Assembly: GCA_900095095.1 (NCBI GenBank)
Contig: FMBT01000292.1
Span: 806,001-870,000 of the forward strand
Direction: 5' to 3'
DNA from: Fragilariopsis cylindrus CCMP1102
Lineage: Eukaryota > Bacillariophyta > Bacillariophyceae > Bacillariales > Bacillariaceae
DNA: 64,000 bases
Shown here in pieces: positions 63,928-64,000 of this stretch. The notes beneath the pieces are model-generated. The model did not search any database. It was not told the origin of the DNA and saw only the letters and a program-made list of their open reading frames with translations. Position 1 is the first letter of the stretch. Every line of letters begins with the position of its first letter. A program made the translations under genes and the position numbers.

Positions 63928-64000
63928 GTAAGGTACTTGTATATCTACAGATACATGCTTATTCGCTAAATGTGCACATTGCGTATCGTAAGATCTGCTA

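Overview
The window reads as nuclear DNA of a photosynthetic stramenopile, most likely a pennate diatom. The supporting signs are short (about 80-290 bp) GT-AG introns, AT-rich intergenic DNA, low-complexity Asn/Gln/Ser/Thr tracts inside otherwise conserved proteins, a heat-shock-factor-type transcription factor, stand-alone helicase-associated-domain proteins, and typical eukaryotic housekeeping genes (SEM1/DSS1, VMA21, cardiolipin synthase, YME1-type protease, HDAC, NCoR-like corepressor, PIMT). The species assignment is inference. No ribosomal RNA, tRNA, CRISPR or prokaryotic operon structure was seen.

Layout. 1-5 kb: 3' part of a SASA-type esterase, an alpha/beta-hydrolase with an unresolved frame break, the proteasome subunit SEM1/DSS1, and a low-complexity protein. 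5.9-7.8 kb: an intronless folylpolyglutamate synthase whose 3' end is duplicated and followed by a composite minisatellite. 8.1-16 kb: a five-exon type I membrane protein, a VMA21-like assembly factor divergent from a four-exon helical-repeat protein (possibly SAPS-like), and a GNAT-PhzF fusion. 16.26-18.26 kb: a 2-kb non-autonomous DNA transposon with perfect 26-bp ends, nested long inverted repeats and about five 189-bp tandem repeats. 18.6-26.8 kb: a conserved P-loop NTPase, cardiolipin synthase, an unknown Cys-rich protein, an HSF-type factor and a SERBP1/Stm1-like RNA-binding protein. 28.3-36.8 kb: a 2055-residue NCoR/SMRT-like corepressor divergent from a class I histone deacetylase. 37-40 kb: decayed coding-like DNA. 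40-49 kb: RING-H2 membrane protein, PTGES2-like GST, divergent kinesin, ankyrin/coiled-coil protein, rhodanese-like plus methyltransferase protein. 49-50.9 kb: another decayed gene island. 50.9-64 kb: a protein with two acidic-domain-like repeats, an unknown protein, a C2 protein, a YME1/FtsH protease, a helicase-associated-domain protein, and the 5' end of protein-L-isoaspartate methyltransferase.

The strongest biology is the head-to-head pair of an NCoR-like scaffold with two SANT domains and a class I HDAC. Animal NCoR/SMRT-HDAC3 and yeast Snt1-Hos2 (Set3 complex) are established partners, so sharing one 698-bp intergenic region suggests co-expression of a diatom corepressor complex. Other points worth a second look are the transposon, the GNAT-PhzF fusion, the kinesin with degenerate switch motifs, and the helicase-associated-domain gene whose introns cut every repeat at the same codon position.

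Exon coordinates were derived by hand from splice consensus and frame continuity; none was checked against transcripts. Family assignments come from motif recognition, not database searches.
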